DNA from: Ottelia alismoides
Taxonomy: Eukaryota; Streptophyta; Magnoliopsida; Alismatales; Hydrocharitaceae
Direction: 5' to 3'
Assembly: GCA_037367405.1 (NCBI GenBank)
Contig: JAZKJV010000295.1
Coordinates: 1,364,001 to 1,428,000, forward strand
DNA length: 64,000 bases
The notes under the pieces were generated by a model. That model saw only the letters and a program-made list of their open reading frames with translations. It made no database searches and was not told where the DNA came from. The translations under genes were made by a program, and so were the position numbers. Shown piece by piece: positions 1-11,800 of the stretch. Every line of letters starts with the position of its first letter. Position 1 is the stretch's first letter.

Positions 1-956
1 AATAAAAATGAAATAAAGGAGACCTTGGATGTGGGTTCCCATCCTAGGACACGCACGCACGTGCGGCAAGGGTGTAGCGGGCACGCGACGACTGGGTAGA
101 GCGTGCAACAATCAAGCAAAGGCTGCGGTTGGTTGGCAACGGCGACGGTGCGGGACGCGAGGTGAGCGCACAACCTTGCGCGCAGAGGTGGAAGCTGAGG
201 GCGTGCTGGACGGCCCCGACTGCTGCAGGAGATACGCGGGGCGAGCAAGGGCTGGGTGCAACATGACGCGACACTAGACAACGGGCAGCAAGCCAGGGGG
301 CGTACAGCCGCTGGCGTGGAGCCCAAGGCAGCCGCGTATGATAGCAGCAACATGCAGAGGTCTAGGGGCGGTGCAAGGTGACTATGAGGTCGCGGGGATG
401 ATGGCCTCCGCATTGGAGCAGTCACGCGATGGCCGGCAGCTGCGGATGCGGTGGTCGGCGCGATGATACGCGGGAGGTGCGTGTGGCGTAGATGGGCGGA
501 GGTCGGCAACGTCGGTGGAGGGGTAGGAGCAGTGGCGGTTGGAAAGGGGTCACGGCCAGGAGGTGGCGCCCAATGCGCAGGGGTGCGGCTGGAGCTTCGC
601 GGCGAGGGGGCGGTGGCTACGGGCTGCTATAGCACCGGTGACCTGGAGGGCTGCTAGCTAGTGGACGGCCGTGGGGCAGCAGCGCGTGCGGCGGAGATGC
701 GAGCTGCTGGGTGGAGCTGGCGGAGGAGCACGCGGCTGGACGGCCGCCGACGGCGTGGAGGAAGGGGGCTACGACTGCTCTTGTTCCTTTTTTATTTTTT
801 TATAATTTTTTTGTAAACATGAAACTAAATTGTGGATGGAAGGGTGGTGTGATATGGAATGATGATGGTGTGCTCATGCGGTGAATGCAGATGATAGATC
901 AAAATAGTGAATGTGTACGATGATAGTGGTGTGGATGATGAAAATGATTTGGTAGG
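1..956 (-). mobile_element. Left half of LTR X (minus-strand gypsy LTR), interrupted by element 1
   Basis: This GC-rich stretch (about 30-780) is followed by an AT-rich tail and has no convincing coding frame. It reads into 18760 once element 1 is removed. The rejoined sequence resembles the LTR of element 2 (51505-55217) in layout: a GC-rich middle, then an AT-rich part ending in GATGAATCACA...CATCA. The short ORFs at 29-277 and 451-657 are taken as chance frames in CpG-rich LTR sequence. The other end of this LTR lies left of the window. Orientation is inferred from the right half. Confidence 0.55.
952..956. repeat. Target site duplication of element 1, left copy
   Basis: GTAGG directly precedes the 5' LTR, and GTAGT (18760-18764) directly follows the 3' LTR. 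Four of five bases match, the length expected for a Ty3/gypsy insertion. One mutation since insertion would explain the mismatch. Confidence 0.6.
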
Positions 957-2149
957 TGATGAATATCCATTCATCACTCTTTATTCTTTTATTTTAGCTA
1001 CAAAACCTTTGCCAAACACATGTAGATATATGTAAATATCAATAATTATCAAAAAGCATGCATTGTGTAAAAATAAATAATTAGCATGTTTTTGTGCATA
1101 AATAAAAGAATAAAGAAACAAAAGAAAAAGAGGGAGATATTTAGAATAAATATTGAGCACCCTAATCCTAAGGGAGGGCTCAGCATGGGCCTGATCGCAT
1201 AAAAACCCAAGTAGAGAGAGATAATGAAGCTCATTTGTGTACATATACCTATAAATAAATAAAAATATTTTCCTCTAAATAAAAATAAAAATGGGTTTCT
1301 ATTTATGTGTATATATATGTAAATATAAAATTAAAATAAAAATGAGAAAATTAAAAAGAAAATAAAATCCCTTCACCCTTGTCTATACTCACCATGTACA
1401 TAGAACCACTCTTCTATTTATTTTCCTTTGTAAATAATTAAAAAAAATTCCACAAAAATTTGTACATACTCCTTATTTCATAATATCAATAAATAAAATA
1501 AAAATCATAAAAACAAAAATAAAATAAAAAGAAATAAAAATAAAATCAAAACCAACATTGTACAAATACCATATATGTATATAAATAAAAGTAATTATTT
1601 CACCCTTGTAATTAAATAATAAAAATAAAATAAAAATACAAAATATTCCAAATTTTATTATATAAATAAATAAAATATAAAATTGGAATAAAATGTCCAA
1701 AATAAATAATTAAAAATCAAAAATTAAAAATGTATGTTGTATATACCTATATATAATATACTATATTGTAAATACTTAATTTTTATTTCAAAAAAATAAA
1801 TAAAAATCACAAAAAATAGTTTATAAATAAATAAACATGTTTTAACTTTTTCCTAAATCAGCCATTTACTATTTTATATTGAATTTCCAATTATTTTATA
1901 CGTGTCCGCATCCCATTAGTCCACGGGGGATGTTGACCCCCCAGTCAACTCCCCCCCTGGACCACAAACCCGTGGATCTGCGCCCGACCCGCCTCTTCTC
2001 CTAATTATTGCGCCTCGATCCGAGACCCAAATCCGCAAACCCCGGGTCCTAATCCTTCCCTGATCAACCTAGATCCACGCCCGGTGGTTAGCATCGGGTC
2101 CGTGCTCCGAATTCCTCGCCCGACACCCATCTAGCCGGACCCGTAGCCA

Positions 2150-2156
2150 TATAAAT
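2150..2156 (+). promoter_or_regulatory. TATA box of 5' LTR, element 1
   Basis: TATAAAT in a CC-rich context (AGCCATATAAATCCCC), at the edge between AT-rich U3 and GC-rich sequence. It is conserved in the 3' LTR at 16231-16237. Transcription would start about 30 bases downstream. This is the only good TATA box in this part of the LTR. Confidence 0.65.
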
Positions 2157-2984
2157 CCCCAGCTCCGCCGCGCATTTCACGCTATCTTTGGCTCCGCCTT
2201 TCCATTCTAGGACCTCCACTGCCTTCGCCTGAGTGACAGCGAGCTGAGGGTGGTGTTGCAGTGAGGAGGGAGTGTCCAGCCACTGATCCGACGACTCTTC
2301 GTCGCCGTGCGCCGCCCAGGAGTAGCGCTCGAGCCTCGGGCATCGACGACCCTCGAGGCAAGGACCAGGAGCTTCAGAAGCTCTTCCACAGTCGACTTCG
2401 ATCATCCAGTAAGCCTAATTTCATCTATTTTTCTTGAATTTCAATTTACGCCCAAATGCCCCATTCGCCTTCGACCATTGATTCCGGCCCCATCTCATTC
2501 ACCCATTTCGTCGATTAACCCGACCATCACCTCCGCCCTTCTGCCCTGCACGTTCTTCGCTCCTTCATCCAACCCAGTTCACCACGGAACTGGGAGTCGA
2601 ACTCCTTCGCCGTCGCATCGCCGGAGTGCCTCCGCCCCAACGCATCGTTCAACCACCTCGCCTCTAACCGGGTCGAGGCATTTTGCCCTCAACCCAGGAG
2701 TCTTTCTGTGCAGTTTTACATGTCAGAGGGGGTCCATCTAAGGTCCTCCACGTTCAGCACATGAGCCTAAGCTCCGCCTTCATCGCGGGAGCTCTTCGGA
2801 GCCTCCCGGCGTCATCGGAGGAGCCTTACATCCGCAGGAGGCCTTGGCGATCATTTTCCACCCATCAGCAGCCCCCGAGGAGGTCCAGCGCACTCGCATT
2901 CCTCCGGCAAAGTTCGTCGGTGAGGAGTTCTTCCAGAGTCCTTCTCCGCCGTTTGTTCATCCCAGGAGACCCAGATTTGATCTG

Positions 2985-3205
2985 GACCGTTCACTTATAC
3001 GAAGAGGCGTCCCGTACCAGCACCGTCCGATCGTCACGTGGCACCATCTTCAGCGTCGGTCGCAAAGGAGAGGCGAGCCCCCCCTCAGTAGCCGTTCGAT
3101 CATCCACGTGGCGAGCCCTCCATCGTTCGATCTAGAGCCGAGGTCCTTTGTTCAGCTGCAGCACACCTCTATCGCATGATCATCCACGTGGCGCGCATCC
3201 AGCCC
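2985..3205 (+). promoter_or_regulatory. Repeated CGATC / CACGTGGC module in 5' LTR
   Basis: Three or four degenerate copies of a module made of CCGTTCGATC or CCGTCCGATC followed by a G-box core (TCACGTGGC or CCACGTGGCG): near 3026-3043, 3091-3114 and 3176-3195, plus a partial copy near 2987. G-box cores are bound by plant bZIP and bHLH factors. The block lies about 0.85-1.05 kb downstream of the TATA box, as does the palindrome array in LTR 2. Confidence 0.45.
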
Positions 3206-3212
3206 CTCGATT

Positions 3213-3218
3213 AATAAA
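3213..3218 (+). terminator. Candidate poly(A) signal in LTR of element 1
   Basis: AATAAA in CGATTAATAAAGGGTAATTT, kept in the 3' LTR at 17291-17296, where it would act on the genomic transcript. It follows the GC-rich transcribed part, a plausible end of R. The choice is uncertain because AATAAA is common elsewhere in the AT-rich LTR. Confidence 0.4.
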
Positions 3219-4682
3219 GGGTAATTTACCCTAAGGCCCTCTCTTTTTTAGTGTTTATCATTTAGTCCTGTAAATAGTTTCCGTACTTCATTTTATTTTG
3301 GTAAAATTGCATAGAGGACCCGTTAGTTTATTTTAATTGCATTTTTTACCCCTGTAAATCGTGGACACGTGCTTCGTCACGTGAATCTTTGGTGATTTTG
3401 TATTCTGTGGGCTATAGTTTATGTTTGTTAATGAATGAAAGATCTTTCTTGTTATTTGCACATATACCCCTGTGAATGAAATTTTTTTGACATGTGCTGA
3501 ATTTAGTGGGCTTTTTACAACTTAGCCCCTGGACTTTTAGCACCTGTTGCTAATAGGTCAAGGGGCTTAAGTTTCATTGCATATAGGTCCTCAATGCCTA
3601 GAACACGTGCCGCACACGTGGGAGTCTGGTGTTTTTGCACGAGGACCCCCCAGTTTCTATTTTTGTTATTTTTAGGCCCCCAGAAGATACTTTTATGACA
3701 ATCAGGTCCTTGTGCACTATGGGCTCTTGATTGTATTAAATAAAATATCAAAGTTCATCCAAATTTAGTGAAAATTTGAAGATTGTCTCTTGCCACTGTG
3801 TAGAATTTTCATTATTTTTTGGGAAATTTTTTGAGCCCTTTTATTATTTTTAAAATTCAAAAACCTCTAATTTTCTGCCTGTCTAGATTTAAAATTCACA
3901 AAAAATATAAAAACCTTTTTAAACATTACAAAAAAATTAGATTTTGTGTATTTTCGGGTGCTTGAATTTCTGGCCAACTTTGGTCATTTTTGGAGTTATT
4001 AAAATTATAAAAAGTGAAAAACACTGAAAAACTTATAAAAATTCTAATAATTCATAAAAAACACCAAAAATAATAAACTCTTCCTCTTATTTTTCCTTTT
4101 TGTTTATAATTTCCAGGAAAAATACCTCCAGGCCTTGATCAGACCATTTGATATTTTTAAATGGCATGTGAAGCCTGATTGGACAGTTTTCATTTGTTTT
4201 TGCCCTATTTCATTTTTTGAAAATTCTAAAAAATCATAAAATTATTAAAAATTCACTAAAAACAATAAAAAATATAAAAATCATAAAAACATTTTTTTAG
4301 AATTTTTAGAGCATTTTAGTGTAATTAAATAATTGTTGAAAGCTGCTTGTTTTCCTTGTTTTATTATTTTCTTTATTATTAAAAATTCCAAAAACATATA
4401 AAAAATTAAAAATCCACCAAAAATAATTTCTTTTTATTTTTCTTTATTGTAGACTACTTCGTAGGCCGCAAGGCCATTCCGCCCTCCCTGAGTCCGACCC
4501 TGGGTGCTATACTAGGCTAATCTCATAGCCAGGGCCACTATTGGTTTTATTGATTTTTGTCTTCGTTTGGTGGTCTGTTCCATAAATTTTCTTGTTGACT
4601 GATTGATTTCCGAGATCCGGATTGCAACGACCCTAGTTATATTTTATTCACCCGAGTCTCGATCATTTTTCGGTCATCAGAA

Positions 4683-4697
4683 TGGCGCCGTTGCCGG
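4683..4697 (+). promoter_or_regulatory. Primer binding site (tRNA-Asp), element 1
   Basis: TGGCGCCGTTGCCGG begins three bases after the 5' LTR. It is complementary to the 3' end of plant tRNA-Asp, whose acceptor end reads CCGGCAACGGCGCCA. Minus-strand strong-stop DNA would start here. This primer choice is a marker of Athila-type elements. Confidence 0.92.
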
Positions 4698-6119
4698 AGA
4701 GCACGACTTAGTAGTCGGTTTCTTTTTCTTTTTATTTTGTTTTTATTTTCACGGCTTTTTATTTTTCTTTTATTTTTGTTTTATTTTCTTTTTATTTCTT
4801 TTCTTTTATTGTTGTTTTTGTTTGTTTTTGCTTGTTTATTTTTATTTTCATTTTTACATATATACCCTATTTTCTTTTTCTTATTTTATTTGCTTTATTT
4901 TTATTTGGTCTGTGACATTCTTCTGTTTTCTTGCGAGGGCCTGAGGACCGAGGCGACGATTTTCGAGGAGCCGGTGCAACCGCGGCTTTCGGAGGCGGTT
5001 CCCTTCTGCACGGAGTCGTAGGAGAGCGCGAGGAGGCAGCCGAGTGCAGGAGCTTAGATTAAAGTAGCTTAGATTTTATTTCCCGCATTATTTGGATAAT
5101 TGTAATAATACAGGGACAATATGACACTTGGACTCTTTTGAGACTTTCGGGGTCTGTTTCGCCGAGCACCAGTGTGCTCGGGGGACCCCTTGGTTTTTAC
5201 GCAGCTTTCTTCATGGTTTTGATTTCTTTTCTGCCTATTCGGTTTCTCACGATTTTTCGAGCCCCTAGCCTTAGGATTTTCTGCTTGATTGTGACGTAAA
5301 AAATAGGATCCAAACACCCTAATACATCTGTCTGTACCTATAGATCGGTAATTAGACCAATAATAAAAAGATTAATAAAATAGTCGATCCACTACCTTCG
5401 AACCTATGTGCCGCAGCCCACCCTGCCAAGCGCTGCTCCTGAACTCGATTTGTCGAGAGGAGGAGGGGTGGACCGAGACCAAACTCTTGGATTGGAGGAT
5501 GGTGGTCGACTAGACGTTCTTTCGAGTAGAACTAATGTTTAGGGCTCGATTTTCCGCTGCACCATTTAGGTAGTTTTATTTCACTCTTTAAATTCTGCGC
5601 AGATCATTTTGCATGTAAACTGCTGGAGTCAGGTACGCATCTCTTACTCTGCATGCATCATTGATTTTCTCGCGCATCGGCTTTTTCGACTTCTCCCCCC
5701 GGATTTTTGGACTTAATAACCAGGAGAACCGAAAAATTCGTTAGGCGATTTTGCTTTTTATTGAAAAATACCTAAAAACGAAAAACCATAAAATTGGGTC
5801 TGGTTAACTCTATTGACCCTAAAAGACACTTCACCAAAAAATTTATCTTGGGGAGAGAAACCCCCTCCTTGTATGGTTTGCTTGCGCGAGAGAATGACCC
5901 ACACACTAGGTAGAGCCATATCCGATATTTTTCTCGACTGATTACCGGCTCTTTTTGTACGGGACAGTCGGTTGAAAAAAATATTGGATTCCCAACAGGT
6001 CACGTTAATCGCTCTGCTATCCTGACTTATCACCTAATAAGATTAACAAGATAATTGACCGAGCCTTTACAATCTTCAGCTCGCATTGCGTAGGTGAATC
6101 GGGGATTTGCTTGTGATCA
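4698..6119 (+). other. Long untranslated leader of element 1
   Basis: 1.4 kb between PBS and gag without a convincing reading frame. It opens with about 210 bases of almost pure pyrimidine with T runs (4718-4930), then mixed sequence. The ORFs at 4603-4944 and 4737-5021 are low-complexity translations of the T-rich tract. A leader of this kind is usual for long gypsy elements and probably holds packaging or dimerisation signals, which I cannot point to. Confidence 0.6.
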
Positions 6120-8881
6120 TTGTTGTTACCAGATCTCATCCGCCCAACTCGCCAGATCAAGATGATGGGCAGAAGGTCTCTTAGGCAGCCTCTGGCTGCA
6201 CCGCTTCCCAGCACTTCTGCCCGCTCATCTAGGTTGGTTCGTGAGAGCCGAGACCCGCTCTCCGAACCCGAGTTCGACTCCACCCTGTTCCCCCTCGACC
6301 CCCCTTCTTTCAGTTCCGAGATACCAATGCCAGAGGAGAGACTATCAGATGATTTATCAGCACCTGAGTTTGGGTCTTTTGCTTTTACAGAGACCATGGC
6401 CGGTAGTAGTGATGACCGCACCAGAGGTCCCCAGCATGAGCATACATTCATTATGGACCAGGGTGCGATCAACTCCACCCTGATCGCCTCCCCGAGACAG
6501 TTTAGCAGCAGTTGAGGGATCAGGGAGCATTCATGATAGAGATGAGGCGTGGGATGGAGTAGTTGAGAGCTGCTCGTGACCAGCGTGAGCCCGGAGACGG
6601 GCCGAGGATACCCGATGATGCGGCAGCTGCCGCAGCAGCCGTAACAACAACAGATCCACCGAGACCGATGCGGGAGTTACACAACCCCGGATCGACTTTG
6701 ATGCATCATTGGGTCGTTCTTCCAGCCATCGTGGGGGACTTCAAATTCCCCTCGAACACTTTGCAGCTTCTCCTCCGGTTCCATGGGCTCGCCACAGAGG
6801 AGCCCCATCTCCGCCTTCAGGAGTTCTTGATGATCTTGCAACACAGTCTACGACAGACAGGTGGACCAGGATACCATCCGCATGATTGCCTTCCCCTTCT
6901 CCTTAGCAGACAGAGCAACCACCTGGCTGAAGCACTTGGGGAAGTTTGTCTACACCTGGGAGCAGCTCCGCACCGAGTACTTGCACAAGTACTACCCACT
7001 CGGGCGGACGAACACATCTAGAGCCCTGATTAGCAACTTCTCCATGCTCCCCAACGAGCAGTTCCATGAGGCATGGGAGAGGTTCCGTGAGCTGACTGAC
7101 AGATGCCCGCACCATGACATCTCGAAGCCGAACCTAGTTCAGAGCTTCTTCAGCGGGCTGACACCAAAGCTACAGGGCCTGGTGAATGCTTCTTGTGGCG
7201 GGTCTTACTTCGCCAAGGATCACGATCAGGTCAGGGCCATTTACGAGGAGATGGCCGAGAACTATATGGTGATGTCCCAGACCCGACTCTACACACAGGG
7301 ACGACCCCAGCCACAGACCGTGCAGTACTAGAGGATAGCACGGGATGACGCCGGTCCATCCAGTTCGTCTGCAGCAGCAGCACAGGCCGAGTCCACAACC
7401 GCCGACATGGGGATCATCAGCGAGAAGCTGGACCGGATGGAGATCATTGAGAAGAAGCAGTGCCAGGGCATCACGCAGATGGAGCAGATGGCACAGACTC
7501 TGAGTGTCCTGAAGACACAGCTCATGTGTCTCCAGGAGGCACATATGGCTTCCCAGCCCCGTCTTCAGTCACAAGATGATCCGAGTAGCAGCAACAGCTC
7601 GTCCCAGCGCTCCAGCCACCAGCAGCCTAGACAGGTTCACCTTGTACAGGCGGAGCCGTACCAGCAGCCGCAGCCACTTACCAGTCACCACCATCTTCGG
7701 ACATGCAGATGGTGGTATACCAGCCGGATCAGCCTCTGGCAGTACTCTCGCCAGCCCCGTACGAGTCAGAGTCGTTGATGGATGTCAACGGGATTTGGTA
7801 CGACAGACCCCAGCTCGGTATCCGACGAGACCATCCTGGATTCTGTTGGTCGGCCGGAGGTTCCAGCTCCCAGCAACAACCGTCAGGACAGGGTGGCCAG
7901 TACAACCATCATAGGGATCACCAGCAGCAGCAACCCCCAGTGTATAACCAGCTGCAACAACAGTCACAACAGTATGGTCCTCGTCCCTATCAGCAGGGAC
8001 ATTCTTGGAAGCGTGATCAGCCTCATCAGCCACAGCATCATCCACAGTCATACCCCTCTCACCCACAACAGCAGCAGCAACAACCTCACTACCAGAGAGG
8101 CTACCCGTCAGGTTCTCATGGGCCATCCTATGAGAACCCCACCTTGGATGACGTAGCCCGCCTCCTTACAGATCAACAGGCTACATTCCGACGGGAGATG
8201 GATGAGTTCCGCTAGGAGATGCGGGACATCGTGAGAGGGAAGGCCTCCATCCTTGCCCAGATAGAGCCCAATCCGAACAACCTCAAGAGGAAGTCTGAGC
8301 AGGTAGTTTGTACTGAGTATGCCACTCCTAGTGATACATTTGGAGATATGTCTGCATATTTGTTTGATACTGATTTTGTCACACTTAGGAGCGGTAGGAT
8401 GCCAGCAGGCAGCACCTCATCTGGGCGACACCCAGAGGCTACTTCTAGAGCGCCCGACGAGGAGGAGAGCGGTACTGAGGCCGCTAGAGATGATGACGGT
8501 GGTACTGATGCCACCACGGATGCTGATCCCACCAGCGGTACTGAGGCCGCCGTTTCACCAGTTGGAGGAGGTGGTACTGAGGCCACCCATGTTGCCGAGC
8601 CAGAGTGCGGTATTGAGGCCGTGAGTCGACCAGCCGATGGTGGTGCTGATGCCACCGGTTTAACTTCAGAGATTCCTGTAGTTTTTCCTTCTATTGATGT
8701 ATCTCGAGACATTTCTGGAAATAAAGGAAATTGTTTGTTTTCTTCTGGTCCACCTGTGGTGCTTTATGTATATGTGGATCCTGCCGTCGAGCAGTCTAGA
8801 CCCTTTCCTAGTCCTTCATTTAAGAAGGACCCTGTGATCCCTTCCCTAGAGCTCTTCAGATGGGGAAGGGGAAGAAAATAG
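6120..8881 (+). pseudogene. gag: gag of element 1, frameshifted
   Basis: Encodes the capsid polyprotein, now split over several frames. The start is probably the ATG pair at 6162/6165 (MMGRRS), with 6120 as an upstream alternative in the same frame. The recognisable retrotransposon gag domain is at 6861-7331: DTIRMIAFPFSLADRATTWL, then YYPLGRTN, a FxxAWERFRELTDRCPHH segment and SFFSGL. It is followed by a spacer with coiled-coil character (7407-7550) and a Gln/Pro/His-rich region (7700-8215). An acidic tail (8219-8881) has several imperfect GGTEAT-like repeats. Frame changes lie near 6480-6560, 6850, 7690 and 8870, with stops at 7329 and 8213. I see no CCHC zinc knuckle. Confidence 0.8.
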
Positions 8882-11800
8882 AAAATCCTAAAAAGAGGCA
8901 GCAGGAAGAGTTCAGCCAGCAGATGATAGACCGTTTTCACATTCAGCTGACTCTTCAGGAGGCTTTGCAGCACATCCCTCTACTCCAGTGTTCACTCAGA
9001 GACATGACCACAGTTAGGAGGAAGAGAAGGAACCACCAGTCCGAGATCCATGTGCTGACCGGAGCTACTTGTTTCGCGATCCAGAACCGTCTGCCGGCCA
9101 AGAGGCCAGACTCAGGAGCCCCGTATGTCAGATGCCATATCAGAGAGTAGAGGTTCGACCGCACTCTATTAGACAGCGGATCATCGATCAACCTACTTCC
9201 GATAGCCCTTCTCGACCGCTTTAAGTTGGGCACTCTTCGACAGAGCAGGACAATCCTTCAGTTTGCTGATCGATCTGTCAAGAGGCCGAAGGGGTTGCTT
9301 AGGGACGTTGTCGTCATGATTCAGGGCTTGAAATTCCCCGTGGACTTCGTAGTGTTGGACATGGAGATCCATGAGTCCGTGACTGATACCCCCATCATTC
9401 TAGGTCGCTCGTTCTTGGCCACAGCCAAGGCAGTGACCGACCATGATAGCGAGAAGGTATACTTTCACGTCGAGGGCGAAAGTATACAAATAGAGACGGT
9501 CGAGGACATCAGAGCCAGAGACACAACATGCTCAGAGAGTACTTCCGATACAGAGCAGATGACAGATGCAGGGCCAGACATCCACCAGGACTGCGACTTT
9601 GTGATCACAGATGACGAGGACGTTTGGGCAGAACTAGATGCACAAGCCATCCTCTCACTTTCAGAGTTCGCTGATGTAGAGACGCCAGCAGAGGAGAGCT
9701 TGGAGAGCGCAAACCTGGTCCAGGATACCGTTCAGTCGGCAGAGCCGGTTCGAGACTGTGAGACAGATTTGTTTTGTGATGACGGTGGTACTGAGGCCAC
9801 CTTGGATGATACAGATCCCTCGGAGTCAGATTTTGACTAGGAAGAGTTTGATGATTACATATCAGATCTGACTTCCACTGAGCCTGCAGCTAGGGAGGAA
9901 GTAGACGCCGAGCAGAGCAGAGACAGTCCATCAGAGCAGCCTTCTCCAATTTCAGAGTGTGACAGAGAGTTTCAGTTCTCCCATGCGGATTTGGAAGCCT
10001 TCACGCAGAGTTTTCAGAGGCCAGATCCACCAGCACCCAGTTGTCCTGAGCTGAAGCCACTTCCTGCGTCGCTGAAGTATAGATTCCTTGCGGGTGAGCA
10101 TGAGATGTACCCAGTCATTATCTCCGCCGATTTGACTGGAGAGCAGGAATCCCGTCTGATGGGGGTTCTTGAAAAGAACTGCAAGGCGATAGGATGGAGC
10201 GTAGCCGATCTCCAGGGGATAAGTCTGGCCCTGTGATCCCATCATATCTATCTCGAGGATGAGGCGAAGCCGTCGCGTGAGTTCCAGTGGCGGCTGAACC
10301 CGAATCTGAGAGAGGTTGTCATGAAGGAGATATCGAAATGGTGGAGCACCGATTTTATCTACCCCATCTCCGACTCCAAGTGGGTCAGCCCGTTGCATGT
10401 GGTTCCCAAGAAGACGGGCATCACTACAGTTGTCAGCGAGTCTGGATAGGAGATAGCTACCCAGGTACCCACTTCTTGGAGGGTCTGCGTGGATTACAGA
10501 CGACTCAACCAAGCCACCAAGAAGGATCATTTCCCCCTGCCCTTTATAGATCAGATCATTGAGAGACTGGCAGGGAAGTGCCATTATTGTTCTCTGGATG
10601 GGTACTCCGGCTACAACCAGGTAGCCATCGCTCCCGAGGACCAGGACAAGACCACCTTCACCTGTCCCTTCGGCACATACACCTTCCGACGCATGCCATT
10701 TGCGCTATGCAACACCCCTGCGACTTTTCAGAGATGCATGCTGTCAATCTTCTTGGACATGGTGGGGGAGTGCTTGGAGGTCTTCATGGATGATTTCTCG
10801 ATTTATGGCGACGGATTCGACTCCTGTCTTGACTGCCTAGACTGAGTCCTTCAACGATGTATAGAGGTTCACCTTGCGCTATCTTGGGAGAAGAGTCACT
10901 TCATGGTGACTCAGGGGACGATGCTTGGCCATATCATCTCCAACAGGGGCATGGAGGTTGATCCGGCCAAGGTAGATGTCATTAGAAAACTCGCACCGCC
11001 ATCCAATTTGCGGTAGTTACAGTCTTTTCTGGGGTACGTCGGTTTCTACCGGCGATTCATTCATGATCTCAGCAGGATTGCCTGGCCATTGACTGATCTG
11101 CTGACGAAAGACACCGAGTTCCTTGTTGATGACAAGTGTCTTTCGTCGTTTGAGACTCTCAAGCGATGTGTTGTTGAGGCTCCTGTTCTCCAGCCACCTG
11201 ATTGGTCTCTCCCATTCGAGATCATGATGGATGCCTCCGATTTTGTCGTAGGGGCCGTGCTGGGACATAGGAGGGATGGAGTTCCATTTTCCATTCACTA
11301 CGCTAGCCGCACATTGGAGTCCGCGCAGCGGAATTACAGAGTTACTGAGAAGGAGATGCTAGCCGTAGTCTTTGCCCTAGATAAGTTCGGATCATACATT
11401 ATTGTATCTAGAATGACCTTATACACTGATCATACCGTCATCAGGTACCTCATGGCAAAGAAGGATGCCAGAGCCAGATTGACCAGATGGATCCTTCTAC
11501 TCCAGGAGTTTGACATAGAGATTAAAGATGAGACTGGAGTCAAGAATGTGGTGGCGGATCATCTCTCCCGATTAGAGCATCTTGAGGATTCTGAGCAGAC
11601 TGAGCCTATTTGTGAGACCTTCCCAGATGAGGCAATCCTTGCTATCGCCTCTCTCTCGTGGTACGTTGATATTGTAAACTTTCTTGTTGCTAAGAAAGTT
11701 CCACAAGATTGGCCCAGACAGAGACTTGAGACCTTCCTCGCGAAGGCCAAGTCCTACCACTGGGAGGATCCCATCCTTTACCACAAAGGAGGGGATAGCG

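Larger units (their letters stand above)
2409..4452 (+). other. Candidate intron inside the 5' LTR (R-U5)
   Basis: A donor-like GTAAGC follows ATCATCCA about 250 bases after the TATA box. A pyrimidine-rich stretch ending TTTATTGTAG lies near the LTR end. Both sites are also present in the 3' LTR. Splicing would remove about 2.0 kb of AU-rich RNA. Comparable donors occur in LTR X (18842, minus), LTR 3 (24584) and LTR 2 (53681, minus). Splicing itself is an inference. Confidence 0.4.
957..4679 (+). repeat. 5' LTR of element 1 (3723 bp)
   Basis: Runs from TGATGAATATCC to GGTCATCA, the usual TG...CA ends, and matches 15040-18759 along its whole length with scattered substitutions and small indels. 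Layout: AT-rich U3 (about 960-1900), GC-rich promoter region (about 1900-2160), GC-rich transcribed part to about 3220, then AT-rich U5. The ORFs at 2307-2741 and 2683-3135 lie in the GC-rich part and are not treated as genes. Confidence 0.92.

Noticed and set aside
2307..3179. Overlapping ORFs of 111-150 codons in the 5' LTR, with counterparts in the 3' LTR
   Set aside because: They lie in GC-rich transcribed LTR sequence, have no known domain and are not open in the same way in both LTRs.
4603..5021. Phe-rich ORFs after the PBS
   Set aside because: Translation of a T-rich leader tract spanning the LTR end and the PBS.
8860..8881. Programmed minus-one frameshift between gag and pol, since pol is offset from gag in both elements 1 and 2
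   Set aside because: The homologous A-rich segment is read in the pol frame in element 1 but in the gag frame in element 2, and no canonical slippery heptamer is in phase. Independent indels explain it better.
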